Shown in pieces: positions 52,331 through 62,862 of a stretch of 64,000 bases of DNA. The notes beneath the pieces were generated by a model. It made no database searches. It was not told where the DNA came from and worked only from the letters and a program-made list of their open reading frames with translations. Source of the stretch: Karalla daura. Its lineage: Eukaryota > Chordata > Actinopteri > Chaetodontiformes > Leiognathidae. The stretch lies in NCBI GenBank assembly GCA_029224185.1, contig CM055188.1, forward strand, positions 8,542,497 to 8,606,496, in the 5' to 3' direction. Numbering within the stretch: position 1 is the stretch's first letter; each line of letters begins with the position of its first letter. Position numbers and translations under genes: made by a program.

Positions 52331-54404
52331 GAACCAGTGAAAGCTCAGGTCTGTGGTGCCGTCTTAGCTGTAAGACTCAAAACATTTATGAAAAAATGGA
52401 CTAGAATCATGTACATACACCAAAACCCCTGTCTATCTAAAACATAACACGAAAAGAAAAGCCTATGACAGTTTTTTATATAAAGACAACTATTAAAGAC
52501 TCTTAATGAAATTTCCTTGAATGATATTGCTGTAAAGTGGCTAGTATGCTGTAAGCATATATTTCTTCTCTCTGCAGGGGTATCATGCACAGTGTATATT
52601 CAATGTAGTACCCAAACATAATTACTCAAAGACCACAAAAAAGTATGGGATAAAGTATTCAAATAAATACAAAGAGACACATAGTAACATAGATTTATAT
52701 ATTGCCTATGTTTTTATAATGCATAGTCTTATTTATACCTGCCCTCAAAAGCTTGTGAAGCTGGACATTTGAGTCCTGTCAACTTTAGTTACAAATTGAG
52801 ATATTAAAAATCTCTAGTATGACTTGGCAGGAAGCCTTGAGTAGTGCTTAGTCTAATGAGATTTTGGTAGTATCTGTTAGTTTAGCAGACTATTAGTTTT
52901 GAAGTGGGGGATTTTACTGCTTGTTTTAAAAATCTAACAGGTAGCCAGTGCATAGCAGAATGAAATGTGGCTGCTTCTGTCACATGTTAAAAGGCAGAAT
53001 TGATTTCTATGACTTTCAGTCTGGCTGCCTTATCAGTTAAAACAATGGTAAATGCATTGTACCAGCCAAGTTTGAAAGGAAATAAGAAGCCTCTATGAAG
53101 ACTAAATATATAATATATACTATACTATATACAATATATAATATATAATACTTATACTCAATAAATATAAGGAATGGCCTGGTCCTGGTGAAATGTGTGA
53201 GTCCGGCACAGCAGGACAGCAACACTTAAGCTACCTCAGTATCAAAAGATAAAGAAAAAGTACACTTTGTTATAAGGAATATTTGATGCATGACTAAATA
53301 CTAAGTTAATAACTGAATCTGTTAATTACTGTATTTTTTATTATTATATAAGTCTTCATTTAAGTGTTGCATAAGTACAGGCAGATTCAGTTTTTTATTT
53401 TTATTTATTTTTTACCTCTATTGGATAGTGTAGTTAGAGAGGCAATGAAATTAGAATTAGTAATAATATTGTAAATATAGACGTGCACTACTGACCCTTG
53501 AAAATATCTTGCAGTAGAGACACATTCACTTACATCTTTCTCAAAGTGAAAGTCATTGGGACTATCAGAATGAAACAGGTCATGCAAAGTGATCTGTGTG
53601 TGTCTTTCCTAGTTGTGCAAATACGGAAGAGCAGTCACATAAGAGTCAGTGAAGACATGACTTTTTATACTACCCTGCCATCAATCAGTGAGGACAGATT
53701 CTGTTTGTCTTTTGTTTGTCTAAAATCTAAATGTTCATGAATGGAAAGGCATCTGTCTTTTGTCATGATCTGCTTGTGACAAGCTTGCATATTCCAGGAG
53801 TGTCACTCTCAATGGCCGTCACCTGTCAAGGTGTATTACATGCACTACAGAGGTTTGAAAAAGTTGCTGTTGTCTCAGTCACTAAGGTGGTTCCCAGTAC
53901 ATCATGTTATTTCCCATACAAAACTGCTTTTGATCACAAATTACATAAATTAATCAGGAGCGGAGAAAATAAGTTCAGCCACACTTAAAGTAGACATTTA
54001 ATGATAATTGATTATGAGTAGTTGTAATCTTTGTCATTGCAGGTTGCAGGTGCTGAACATACCAATGCATCTGAGATTCAGTCACATATAGCCCAAAGAC
54101 ATTGAATGGCTAATTGTCAGCTTGTTGTGTAATGGAGTCGACATTATAGTTCCAGTGCTATGACACTTTCTCCCATGGGCCAGACAAAGACCCCTTTAAG
54201 GAACTAAGGATGAACACTAGAAAAAAACAACACAACAATGCCTATCACTGTCAGTAGTCTTATGTATTACACATATTGTTACTCAGGATGAATTATTATC
54301 TAAATATATGGCAACAATTGCCTTACACTATCTGGAGTCTTGATCTCAATATAAACTTATCTTGCCATTGTTGTAAAGCCCCCCAGTATGCTTCCACGAA
54401 AATG
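52331..54404. other. AT-rich sequence, no gene
   Basis: Includes a TATA-rich low-complexity tract at about 53103-53160. A T-rich patch with ACCTCTATTGGATAGTGTAG at about 53391-53450 resembles the body of the SINE type at 24.97 kb (reverse orientation), but is too degenerate to call. Confidence 0.5.
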
Positions 54405-54447
54405 GCGCAGACGTACGCCTGCGCAGACGTACGCCTGCGCAGACGTA
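54405..54447. repeat. 16-bp near-palindromic tandem repeat, 2.7 copies
   Basis: GCGCAGACGTACGCCT at 54405-54420 and 54421-54436, with 11 bases of a third copy. Adjacent copies create GCGCAGACGTACGCCTGCGC, self-complementary at 18 of 20 positions. Confidence 0.95.
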
Positions 54448-54820
54448 TTTGTGTAGGGAAAAATTGAGACCTTGCGAACAACGGCGCGTTAGTCGCGTAT
54501 GCGCCCTACTGAGCTCGCTACACCAGTAGGTGGAGTTGAGCGCTCAAAAACCCTGTTGACAGCATGGGAGAGCTCATTTCTCCTCCACGAAGAAGCAGTT
54601 CGTTGTTGGTTGTCATGGAGGCATTACGAGAGACATCGACCAAAAGGAATGCTCCTTCAGATTTACATTTAAAGCAGCGAAGTGCTATGGAACGGTGTTT
54701 AAATACAGGGTCAAAACGTCCACTTTTGCCCGGACATGTCCGCTTTTAATGACGCTTAAATTCATTAAAATGTCCGTTTTTCAATTGACACGCGCTTTGC
54801 GCAGGCTGCTCTGTGTGTGG
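54448..54820 (+). other. CpG-rich block with short open frame
   Basis: Unusually CpG-rich for this part of the window (AACGGCGCGTTAGTCGCGTATGCG). The 61-codon frame from 54564 (MGELISPPRRSSSLLVVMEA) and pieces in other frames are protein-like but not recognised. It could be a promoter with a first exon, or the edge of a GC-rich transposon. CCTACTG and CAGTAGG (about 54505-54530) form a small stem. Confidence 0.3.
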
Positions 54821-56499
54821 TCCTGCCATTCGCAAACATAGAGAGAGAGAGAGAGACCATAGTAGACATCGCTTTTGACCCAGTAGCACCCCACCCCAAA
54901 TAATCAATTCAAAATATAGTCACCATAAATATATATGGATCATTTATTATGTATGTTTACGATTGTCAGCATATTTTTAAGACGATCTCTTCTTCGCCTG
55001 CTCCAGAGGGCAGAAACTTGTACCGCCCCCCTGTGTTTGGGCAAAATAGTACAGAAGTGGCTGCTGGCGCAGAAGCATACTGGGGCCTTAAATGTCATGC
55101 TAGATATGACCCACAATTCAGTTTTGACCAATTAAATTCCTCAGGAGCAGATTGATTTTCATTATTTCAATGTCTCATCCCAATGGCGTTCATGTTTAGA
55201 ACCAGATGTAGGGACCATTAAATAAAAAAGTCTATTAATACTAGACTATTCTATTATTCTCCAGGTGAACATATCGAGCTCATTTTCTATTGTTGTAGTT
55301 AATTGACCACAGCTACTTTCATGTCATGCACTGTGTAAATTTAGAATGTTTATGTAACAAATGTATTACAGCTACTGCTTTCAAAAAAAAAAAAATCTGT
55401 ATGAAAACATGGATAAAAGGCCAGACTCGAGGCAGGGATATTTTTTACATTGCAATTTTTCTATGTCATTTTCTACCTCACACTTCTCAGACCCACAGCT
55501 TTGAGGCTCTTACATGTTGCAAATGCTCATTTTCAAAGAGATTACAACACATATCTGTCAGGAGCAGAATTGCATGGATATTATGCATGGGGACGACTCA
55601 GTAGTCTGCCAGTGGGGAACACATTGCAGTGTGCCTGAACCATCACCAGAGATTACGGGTGACTTCTTAAAATGGGACAAGACCAGGCTTGCAGGGTTGA
55701 CCAGGTTGGAACCAGCTGTAGACGTGCTTTAGCTGCACAATTGCACTTTACTTGCATGCACATGTAGACAGGGACAAATTAAACATCAGTGTCAGCTCCA
55801 AGTGTTTCCTGAAGCTATTGTCCTCATATACAGCATGAGTCACTGAAAGAGTGATACCCAGTAGTGGTGTGTAGTAGTGTTTGTGACCAGTAGTACAGTA
55901 CACATTATTCAAAAAGGGTTCATAATGCATATTCTCAGATACAGTAGAAGGAAAAATGACCTGCAATAATATAATATGAGTAATATGTATAGTGTTGCCT
56001 ATTTTTTTCTCTGAATTAGTATAACTGCCATTTCTTATTCCGTCAAACTTTAAGTTTAAAGCAAAGACCCTAGTGGTTAGTGCTTTAATTTGCTGTTATG
56101 ATACTGTTACAGTAGTACTCATGCACAATCAGTCTCTACAGAGCTATATCAGCTCTGGAAATAACTGGAGAATGTGTGTTGGTGGCACATTTATATAAGG
56201 TGAGAAAAACACTGGAATTGAAGTGACTAAATCCCTTCAAAGGAAGAGGTAAAAGCTGCTAGCATGTTGCTATTCATATCTCCTGAAATAAGCAGCGAGT
56301 GTATGGCTTACACTCACAGTATGCATCTGGACAGGAACACAAGCAATAAAGTGGATGCACCCCAATACATAACGGCAGTGTATTATCCTGACATATTAGC
56401 AAACACAAGCTAACAGCCAGGCTATTGCACATGCTGTAGAGGTTGTACTAGTATAGCCAGTAGAGGCATTAGGAATGTGCCATATTTTATGCACATGCT
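54821..56499. other. No recognised gene
   Basis: (GA)n at 54839-54856, a poly(A) run at 55383-55395, otherwise featureless. Frames of up to 92 codons at 55326-55732 overlap each other and show no domain. Confidence 0.5.
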
Positions 56500-58115
56500 T
56501 ATGCAAATGCATGAAACTCATAGAACATACTGAGGTGCACAAAAAATCCTCTTGAAGCCCCACCCTCAAACCAACAGGAAGTCGGCCATTTTGAGTTGTT
56601 TGTAGTTTCTTTTAGAAGGAGCGGTTCCAAGGGCTTTCACCCGATTGACTTCAAATTAAGTACAGATCATCCAGAGACCATGGTACTAATACTTGCAAAA
56701 GAATTTCTGTAGGTCAAAGGGTGTGGGTGCTAGAATGTGTCAAAATGTGGTAATTTTTTTTTCACACTCTTACACTTTGAACAGCTTTCACGCCCACATA
56801 CTTGATCATGGTAGCTTGAAAGTTGCTTGACATGATGAGGGCTCCATCCTGAATAGTCTGATATACTACCTTCCTACCTCACTCATGGCACTCCCCAGTG
56901 GTGACAGGAAGTAATCAGGTCTTACACTTACATGTAGTAAGTGTAAAACCATAATTGACCACATCAACTTCATTCCACTTTACCAACTTGAACAAGTTGG
57001 TAAAGCTACATTACAAAGGCAGTGAGGCTAACACCAATGGTATCCGTGTGATAGGCATGAAAAGCGATACCTTGCCATGTATTACGAGTGCCTTTAAGGA
57101 CAGCATTAAGGAACTTCTATCATCATGAAAATTGGTACACTGATTGAAGACAGAGAGCTCTGACACTGGGGGGCCAAAATGCAAAAGTAGTGCCCCCTAG
57201 AAGTTTTGACCAATCCCCATAAGGATTTTTTTAAACTTTGTTGTTGGCAAGTAAAAATTGGTGTGCAAATACATCCTAAATAGATATGCAAAAAAGTCTC
57301 TTAACATGATGATCCTAACCTGACAGGAAGTCGGCCATTTTGATTTGAATTTTTGAATTTTAAAAATATCTCCTCCGAGGGGATTAACCCAATTGGCTTC
57401 AAATTTGGTACAGAACATCTATAGACAAGCTGAGAAAATTTTATGTACAGATTTTTTTTAAATCAAAGGGCGTGACCACTAGTGCATGACAAAGTTTGGT
57501 TATTCGTCATCAATATTTCAAAATGTTCTTCAGGGCAGGCACTTCTTCATAGAAGCTTCAAATGGCCTCGTCAATGGGCATGGCCAAATGTCTCTACAGC
57601 GCCACCTTGAAATTTTCAAAAACCCCTCCGCATAAAGCTTTTTGTGGAGTAGAAAGATGAAAATTTGCGGGCTTATACAGTTCATTGAGGCGCACAAAAA
57701 TGTCTCTTGCCCTGATGGTCAGAAGTGGACAGGAAGTCGGCCATTTTGGTTTCAATGATCAAGTGTTGGTATTTCAATACATCACTTGTCACCCGAGTCC
57801 GCCTACAGATTTCATCCCGTCAACTACTCAATATATTGTATAAGACCACCTACCGAGTGGTGTAGCTGTTTGGCGGCCATAGTAGAAAGACGGTTCATCA
57901 TCTGAATCACAGGGATGCTGCTCAGCCCAGAAGAGATTCCTCTTCAAAATGTGCTAAAAAAAAAGGATTCTTGGGATGGCCTAGGAACTACATTGACCCA
58001 GCAGTTGCCAGTACCCCGACAGGCGCGCAGGTGAGGACCTGCTCATAGCTGCTTGCAGCTTTAATTATTACTAATTTTGAATCGGGGCACCACCCTGTAA
58101 AACAGGGACCAGTAA
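56500..58115. repeat. Modular noncoding dispersed repeat
   Basis: Built of related modules. ACAGGAAGTCGGCCATTTTG occurs near 56574, 57323 and 57728. It is preceded by GAGG(T/C)GCACAAAAA-type words at about 56531 and 57697, and followed by (C/A)CC(C/A)GATTG-CTTCAAATT-type words at about 56640 and 57388. It ends with CTGCTTGCAGCTTTAATTAT and the hairpin segment shared with 6.97 kb. The sequence style is that of a high-copy teleost repeat; no protein is encoded. Confidence 0.75.
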
Positions 58116-58238
58116 TTATAATCATATATTTTACGAGTTTACTATTACTTACTATTTACTGTTTATTAGCTCACTATTTACACCATTTATCATTCACTTT
58201 CTAATGCATATATTATATATTATGGGTCCCAAGAGTGG
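58116..58238. other. AT-rich spacer
   Basis: Short TTTACT/TATTTACT-like repeats between the modular repeat and the LINE target site. Confidence 0.5.
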
Positions 58239-58247
58239 TACCACCGT
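58239..58247. repeat. LINE target-site duplication, 3' side
   Basis: TACCACCGT, identical to 58898-58906; the two copies bracket the minus-strand LINE. Confidence 0.85.
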
Positions 58248-58897
58248 CCATCCATCCATCCATCCATCTTCTTCCGCTTATCCGGGGCCGGGTCGCGGGG
58301 GGAGCAGTCTAAGCAGGGACGCCCAGACCTCCCTCTCCCTGGACACTTCCTCCAGCTCTTCCGGGAGGATCCCGAGGCGTTCCCAGGCCAGCCGGGTGAC
58401 ATAGTCACTCCAGCGTGCCCTGGGTCTTCCCCTGGGTCTCCTCCCGGATGGACATGCCCGGAGCACCTCCCTAGGGAGGCGTCCAGGAGGCATCCGATTC
58501 AGATGCCCAAGCCACCTCATCTGGCTCCTCTCGATGTGGAGGAGCAGCGGCTCTACTCCGAGCTCCTCCCGGGTGACAGAGCTCCTCACCCTATCTCTAA
58601 GGGAGCGCCCCGCCACTCTCCGGAGGAAACCCATTTCAGCCGCTTCTATCCGGGATCTCATTCTTTCGGTCATGACCCAGAGTTCATGACCATAGGTGAG
58701 GGTAGGAACGTAGATCGACCGGTAAATCCAGAGCTTCGCCTTTTGGCTCAGCTCCTTCTTCACCACGACGGACCGATACAGTGACCGCATTACTGCAGCC
58801 GCTGCACCGATCCGCCTGTCGACCTCTCGCTCCATCCTTCCCTCACTCGTGAACAAGACCCCGAGATACTTGAACTCCTCCACCTGAGGCAGGTTAT
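58248..58897 (-). mobile_element. 5'-truncated Rex3/RTE-like LINE, 650 bp
   Basis: A minus-strand insertion that ends in a (GATG)n-type tail (CCATCCATCC on the plus strand, 58248-58267), the hallmark of Rex3/RTE elements, and starts abruptly inside the RT gene, as expected of 5' truncation. Exact 9-bp duplications flank it. Little decay suggests a fairly recent insertion. Confidence 0.88.
58278..58897 (-). CDS. LINE reverse transcriptase C-terminal part
   Basis: About 206 codons open to the natural stop just before the tail; an in-frame ATG at 58943 lies in host flank, so no genuine start exists. It reads LPQVEEFKYLGVLFTSEGRM then EREVDRRIGAAAAVMRSLYR, SIYVPTLTYGHELWVMTERM, RRVAGRSLRDRVRSSVTREE, RSQMRWLGHLNRMPPGRLPR, and ends LLRLLPPRPGPG. 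This is the thumb and C-terminal domain that follow the catalytic YADD box in RTE/Rex3-type LINEs. The polymerase core and endonuclease are missing, so it cannot move on its own. The 29.6-kb remnant belongs to the same family and carries the complementary upstream part. Confidence 0.85.
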
Positions 58898-58943
58898 TAC
58901 CACCGTAATAAATATAAAGTACCTGTGAGCAGGTGGAGAACAA

Positions 58944-59149
58944 TATTTTACAGACCTGTGGTCACCTATTTTGGGTGAGCCACACGCTCCCCAACTACAA
59001 AAGTGGCTCCCAACACTTGCTACTAACTGTTGAAATCACCCTAGACCAAAGACCTTTTGGAATTCTCAACCATGTAAAGGGAAAAAAACATCTTAAACAA
59101 AACCTCAAGGTCAGTGTAAAGAGATCTCGCATGTTCAGTAGTAAGGTAA
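58944..59149. other. Spacer, nothing recognised
   Basis: No feature supported. Confidence 0.5.
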
Positions 59150-59650
59150 GGGGATGACAGGTAAGTAAAGGGAATCATGTGTGTGGGCTGAGCTGAATAA
59201 GGTGTGGGCTGAACAGCAGGAGTGGTGGGCTGAACATAAGGACTCAACATAAGGAGTAGACTGGGCAGAGTAAGGTGTGGACTAGAGACTGTGAGGTGTA
59301 GGTGAGATAAGGTGAGGCATAGGCTGAAGTGAGTGAAGTGTAGGGAGAATAGGGTGGAATATAGCCTGAGAGTAAGGTGTAGGCTGGAGAGCGTGGGGTG
59401 TAGGCTGGAGGGGTAGAAGTGTAGGCTGGGCAGAGTAGAAGGCTGATGGTGGCTGTGGGTGTGTGAAATATGTCATCTGAGAATCTATAGCACTGACACT
59501 AGTGTATGGCTGAGACAAGGGTTTCCCGAGAGAGGTGTAGGTCAACATCTGGGAAGGGTGCCTTTCTCTGGTCAACCTTCTCAGTGCAGGTAGACTATCA
59601 GGCTGAGGCTCCTGCATGTCTTTGGCTGGGTCACTGACCTGAGGCATCAC
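59150..59650 (-). pseudogene. Retroelement polyprotein C-terminal tail with expanded repeats
   Basis: The minus-strand frame from 59650 reads MMPQVSDPAKDMQEPQPDSL, then LRRLTRERHPSQMLTYTSLG and KPLSQPYTSVSAID. RR-T-RERHP-LTY-LG is a style seen at the end of LTR-retroelement pol proteins downstream of integrase. It then enters a proline-rich repeat (LQPTPHALQPTPYSQ and variants) to a stop at about 59282; similar DNA continues to about 59160. At DNA level it is a degenerate array of GTGTAGGCTGG-like units (59160-59440). No integrase is visible. Confidence 0.5.
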
Positions 59651-60120
59651 CTGCTCCTCATGAGCCTAGGGTTGCCACACTGGCAGTACACTCTTGTACA
59701 TGCATCCTTGCCAGGTCGCTGGCTATCCTTGCCAGGTCGCAGGTGGGACAAACGGTCCCATCTTGTCAATGTAGTCCACCCACTTCTCAATCTTTTTGCA
59801 GCAGGTCCTGGCACTATACATGGAGGTCTTGTCCACCTCCTCCTTGTCTGTCTCTAGTCGTAAACGTAAATGACTGTGACCTGGAGGTCAGTCAGGCCAC
59901 TTCTCAGGTCATTTCTTGGCAGGATCAGCTTTCTGGAGGGGTCCTCCTGCTGTTGCTTGGTGGCACTGCAGTCCGTGTGACTGTGGTTGAACCTGGAGAA
60001 CTTGAGATCAGGATTTAACCTAATAGTTTAAGGAGAGTCTTGTCCTGGTCTCCCTCTCACTTAACTATGTTATCCTGATGTTAGTAATTAGTCAGTTAGT
60101 TCCACTGCTAATAAACTCAA
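59651..60120 (-). other. Probable upstream part of the same retroelement remnant
   Basis: The minus strand at about 59660-59860 gives partly open sequence including KKIEKWVDYIDKMGPFVPPA. ATCCTTGCCAGGTCGC is directly repeated at 59703-59741. Class unproven. Confidence 0.35.
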
Positions 60121-60435
60121 ATTCACACAAGCACTGTGTTGTGTTAAGTTGGAGGGTCTAAAAGTGGCATGTATTTCTATTACTTGTCCAGCAGTCAGGT
60201 TCGTAATTTACATGGAGTACCACAGTTGGCCAGCAGGGTGGCTGTGCTCTGTGGTTGCAATTAGCAGGGTGTCTCAGTAGCAGTTTGTGCCAATTTGCAG
60301 ACTAAGTGCTTTTGTCAAGTTAGTCACAGTTGATAGAAGTTATGATTTTTAAATCATTGCTTTTTTTTCAATCTTTTCAATATTTAAGCTTTTCTAGTAA
60401 TTAAAGAAAAATTAAATTTGCATGGCAATGTCATG
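60121..60435. other. No recognised gene
   Basis: No feature supported. Confidence 0.5.
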
Positions 60436-60830
60436 CAAAGGAAGGTATTCGTGACCCAATTATAATGGTGTCATGACAGCTAGTTGTTACCCATTACTTT
60501 AGAAACCTAGAACACAAGTCAAGCTAAACACAGTTGTACGTATTTCAAGTTGTCATGACTATACCATGCATACACTATCTTGACAAATGTGTCATGAAAA
60601 TATTGGTAACAGGTTACATTTTAGTCTTGGACCCCTTTGACTCCCTCAGGGAAATGTTGCTTGGCTAATGTTAAGCTCTCATGACAAAGACACCGTCAAA
60701 TAATGTCATCTTGACATTCCAAAAACCGAATGACGCATGACAACAGTCATAAACATCAGTAATGTGTCATTAATGTGCATGACGTGTATCATGTTATCCT
60801 CATGATGGTGACATGTCACCCTTAGGTAGA
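60436..60830. repeat. Repeat rich in TGTCATGA-like words
   Basis: GTGTCATGAC, TTGTCATGACT, GTGTCATGAA, CTCATGACAA, GCATGACAAC, GTGTCATTAA and GCATGACGTG recur at short spacing on both strands, giving many small self-complementary units. Similar words are common in some fish MITEs. No ends were identified. Confidence 0.5.
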
Positions 60831-60939
60831 CCCCTTCAAATGTGTTACTGAAATGTGTGTTACTGAAAATCTTTTCATTTGGGCTCTTTTTTCAAACCAG
60901 AATAGCAAGCACCCCAAGACACAATATTTTGATTCTGCT

Positions 60940-61350
60940 CCTGTGATGTCATCACCACAGGTGATATTTGTATAAGTATCTCCTCCCCCAGCCCGCCCTG
61001 CCCACCACAACAAATCACCAGCTTACCGCTGCACAGCCCTTACTGACTCCATGAAAGTTGTTTATACATCACACCTATTTGAACCGCTCTGTTGTTTGTT
61101 CCCAAGATCAACAAGAACGTGTTTTCATAGTCCTTGCCAAGGAGCAGTGGATTAAATTTAACCTCAATAATAATGTTTTTGCAATTCTCTCTGCCATTTT
61201 TCATTTCTGTGAATTATTTTATGCCTGAATAAATGCAGCCAACACCAGGTGTTGTGCAGGTCCAGATTGTAGGGCAGGGACTCTCCTGCCCTACAATCAA
61301 TTAGTCACACCACTTATGTAACGTTACCGGGGCCTGACAACAAGGGGCCT
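60940..61350 (+). repeat. Unclassified dispersed repeat, copy 2
   Basis: Homologous to 28640-29095 in the same orientation, with the shared words in the same order (60944-60961 identical over 18 bp). It contains a private perfect hairpin at 61265-61298 that copy 1 lacks. Confidence 0.85.
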
Positions 61351-61479
61351 AAAATATGGCTGAAATGTGTAGGGGGACATTAAAAATAACCAGATTTTGG
61401 CAGTGTTTACCAGTTAGAGTCATTCATTATTATAACCTGGTAACTAAAGAGTGCAACAGGATGTGTGCCCTTTTGTGCG

Positions 61480-61690
61480 TGAAGAATGACTTCTTTTGCT
61501 CCTCTTCCTTTTCCCATTTATTTCTTCTAGTGGGGCCCCTGGCTGGGCCCTGCCCTGGGATGTGTGCCTATTTCTTTCCAATTTCTTCTGGTGGGGCCCT
61601 GCCCCGGTATGTGTGGACATTTGTGTGTGTGTGGCAGGGGTGAAGAATGAATTTTTTTGCTCCTCTTTTTTCCCCCATTCATTTCCTAGT
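61480..61690. repeat. Degenerate tandem duplication (minisatellite-like)
   Basis: GAAGAATGA-TTTTGCTCCTCTT occurs at 61481 and again at about 61641. Between them TTTCTTCTAGTGGGGCCCCT (61521) recurs as TTTCTTCTGGTGGGGCCCTG (61582). Overlapping frames on both strands come from this structure. Confidence 0.8.
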
Positions 61691-62835
61691 ATTTTGAGGA
61701 GAAAATAACAGCACACTTCTCCCAGTTGAGAAGCACATTTTAGTGTATCATTTGTGTGGGTGCGCTCAAGACTTTTTGTGAAATTATATACCAAAATTTG
61801 ACACAGAACGATGGGACTACAGGTTGAAGAAGAACAAATGCACAGCCTCCCTACCAGATAACGAAAGCCCAGCTTTATTGAATGTAACACCCTAAAATGA
61901 TGGTAGACCGAAACTAACTGCTAAGCAGGCTATCGCTAGATGCTAATGGAACAAGTATAAGCTATTATGCACAGCGTTACAGACAGTTTGTAGTGACACT
62001 GGTCATGGTGATACTTTTTTTGTCCAGCACCCAACAAAGTTATGGCTGTAAACATGTTTCTCCCACCATCCACCGTTTCTGCTTCTTCACTCTCTGGCTC
62101 TACATCTTAACTGTCTGGCTGAGGTTCCAACTCTGGTTTATACATAGATGCCGAAATCCGTTGCCCAGTCACGTTCAGCATTCACCTTGTGCGCCATTAT
62201 GAACGGGCTGTTGTTTTGAGTCTGTCACTGCATGCATGTACTGGGCCAGCTCCCATTGCGGCTCTCATGCATCAGTGTTGAGAATTAAATTTCTGGTCAA
62301 AACAAATCTCTTTACATTTCAAATAAGACACATTCCCCAAAAAGTGACTTCTCACTTGTTTCAAGCAATTTGCAATTGCAATAGTTAGAAACAACACACT
62401 TGCTTCACGCAGATTTTTGTACTTATTTCAAGTGAAAGGTAGAAAAACAAACTGCCTATAAAGACATGCATCTTGTAAATGTACAGTAATGATATTTTTA
62501 CTGACTAGAATTGAGACATAATTAGAAAAAAGACAAATATTCCTGCTGAATTTTTGCAGTGTAATGCAGTATCTGACATTTTAAAACAACAGTCTACCAC
62601 TCAAAGAAAAAAAGTTTTGGTAAAAGGTAAAACATTTACTTGAGGTCTGCAAATGATCTCTCGATTTATGTGTAACTCCCCGTGAAATAATATTGCCTTT
62701 TCATCCACTAGATCATCAAGAAATGGACAGTCCATGGTCAAAAATGAGATTTTTTGATAAACCAGCTCTGATATAATAAATAGAAAGGTTCAAAGTTGGG
62801 CACCAGGTAGCAGTACTACCATGTCAGCCATTACT
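61691..62835. other. No recognised gene
   Basis: No coding pattern or repeat boundary is seen. Confidence 0.55.
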
Positions 62836-62862
62836 CTTGAAGCAAGTTCCTCTTGCTTCAAG
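62836..62862. repeat. Perfect 11-bp inverted repeat
   Basis: CTTGAAGCAAG, 5-base loop TTCCT, CTTGCTTCAAG. Confidence 0.95.
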
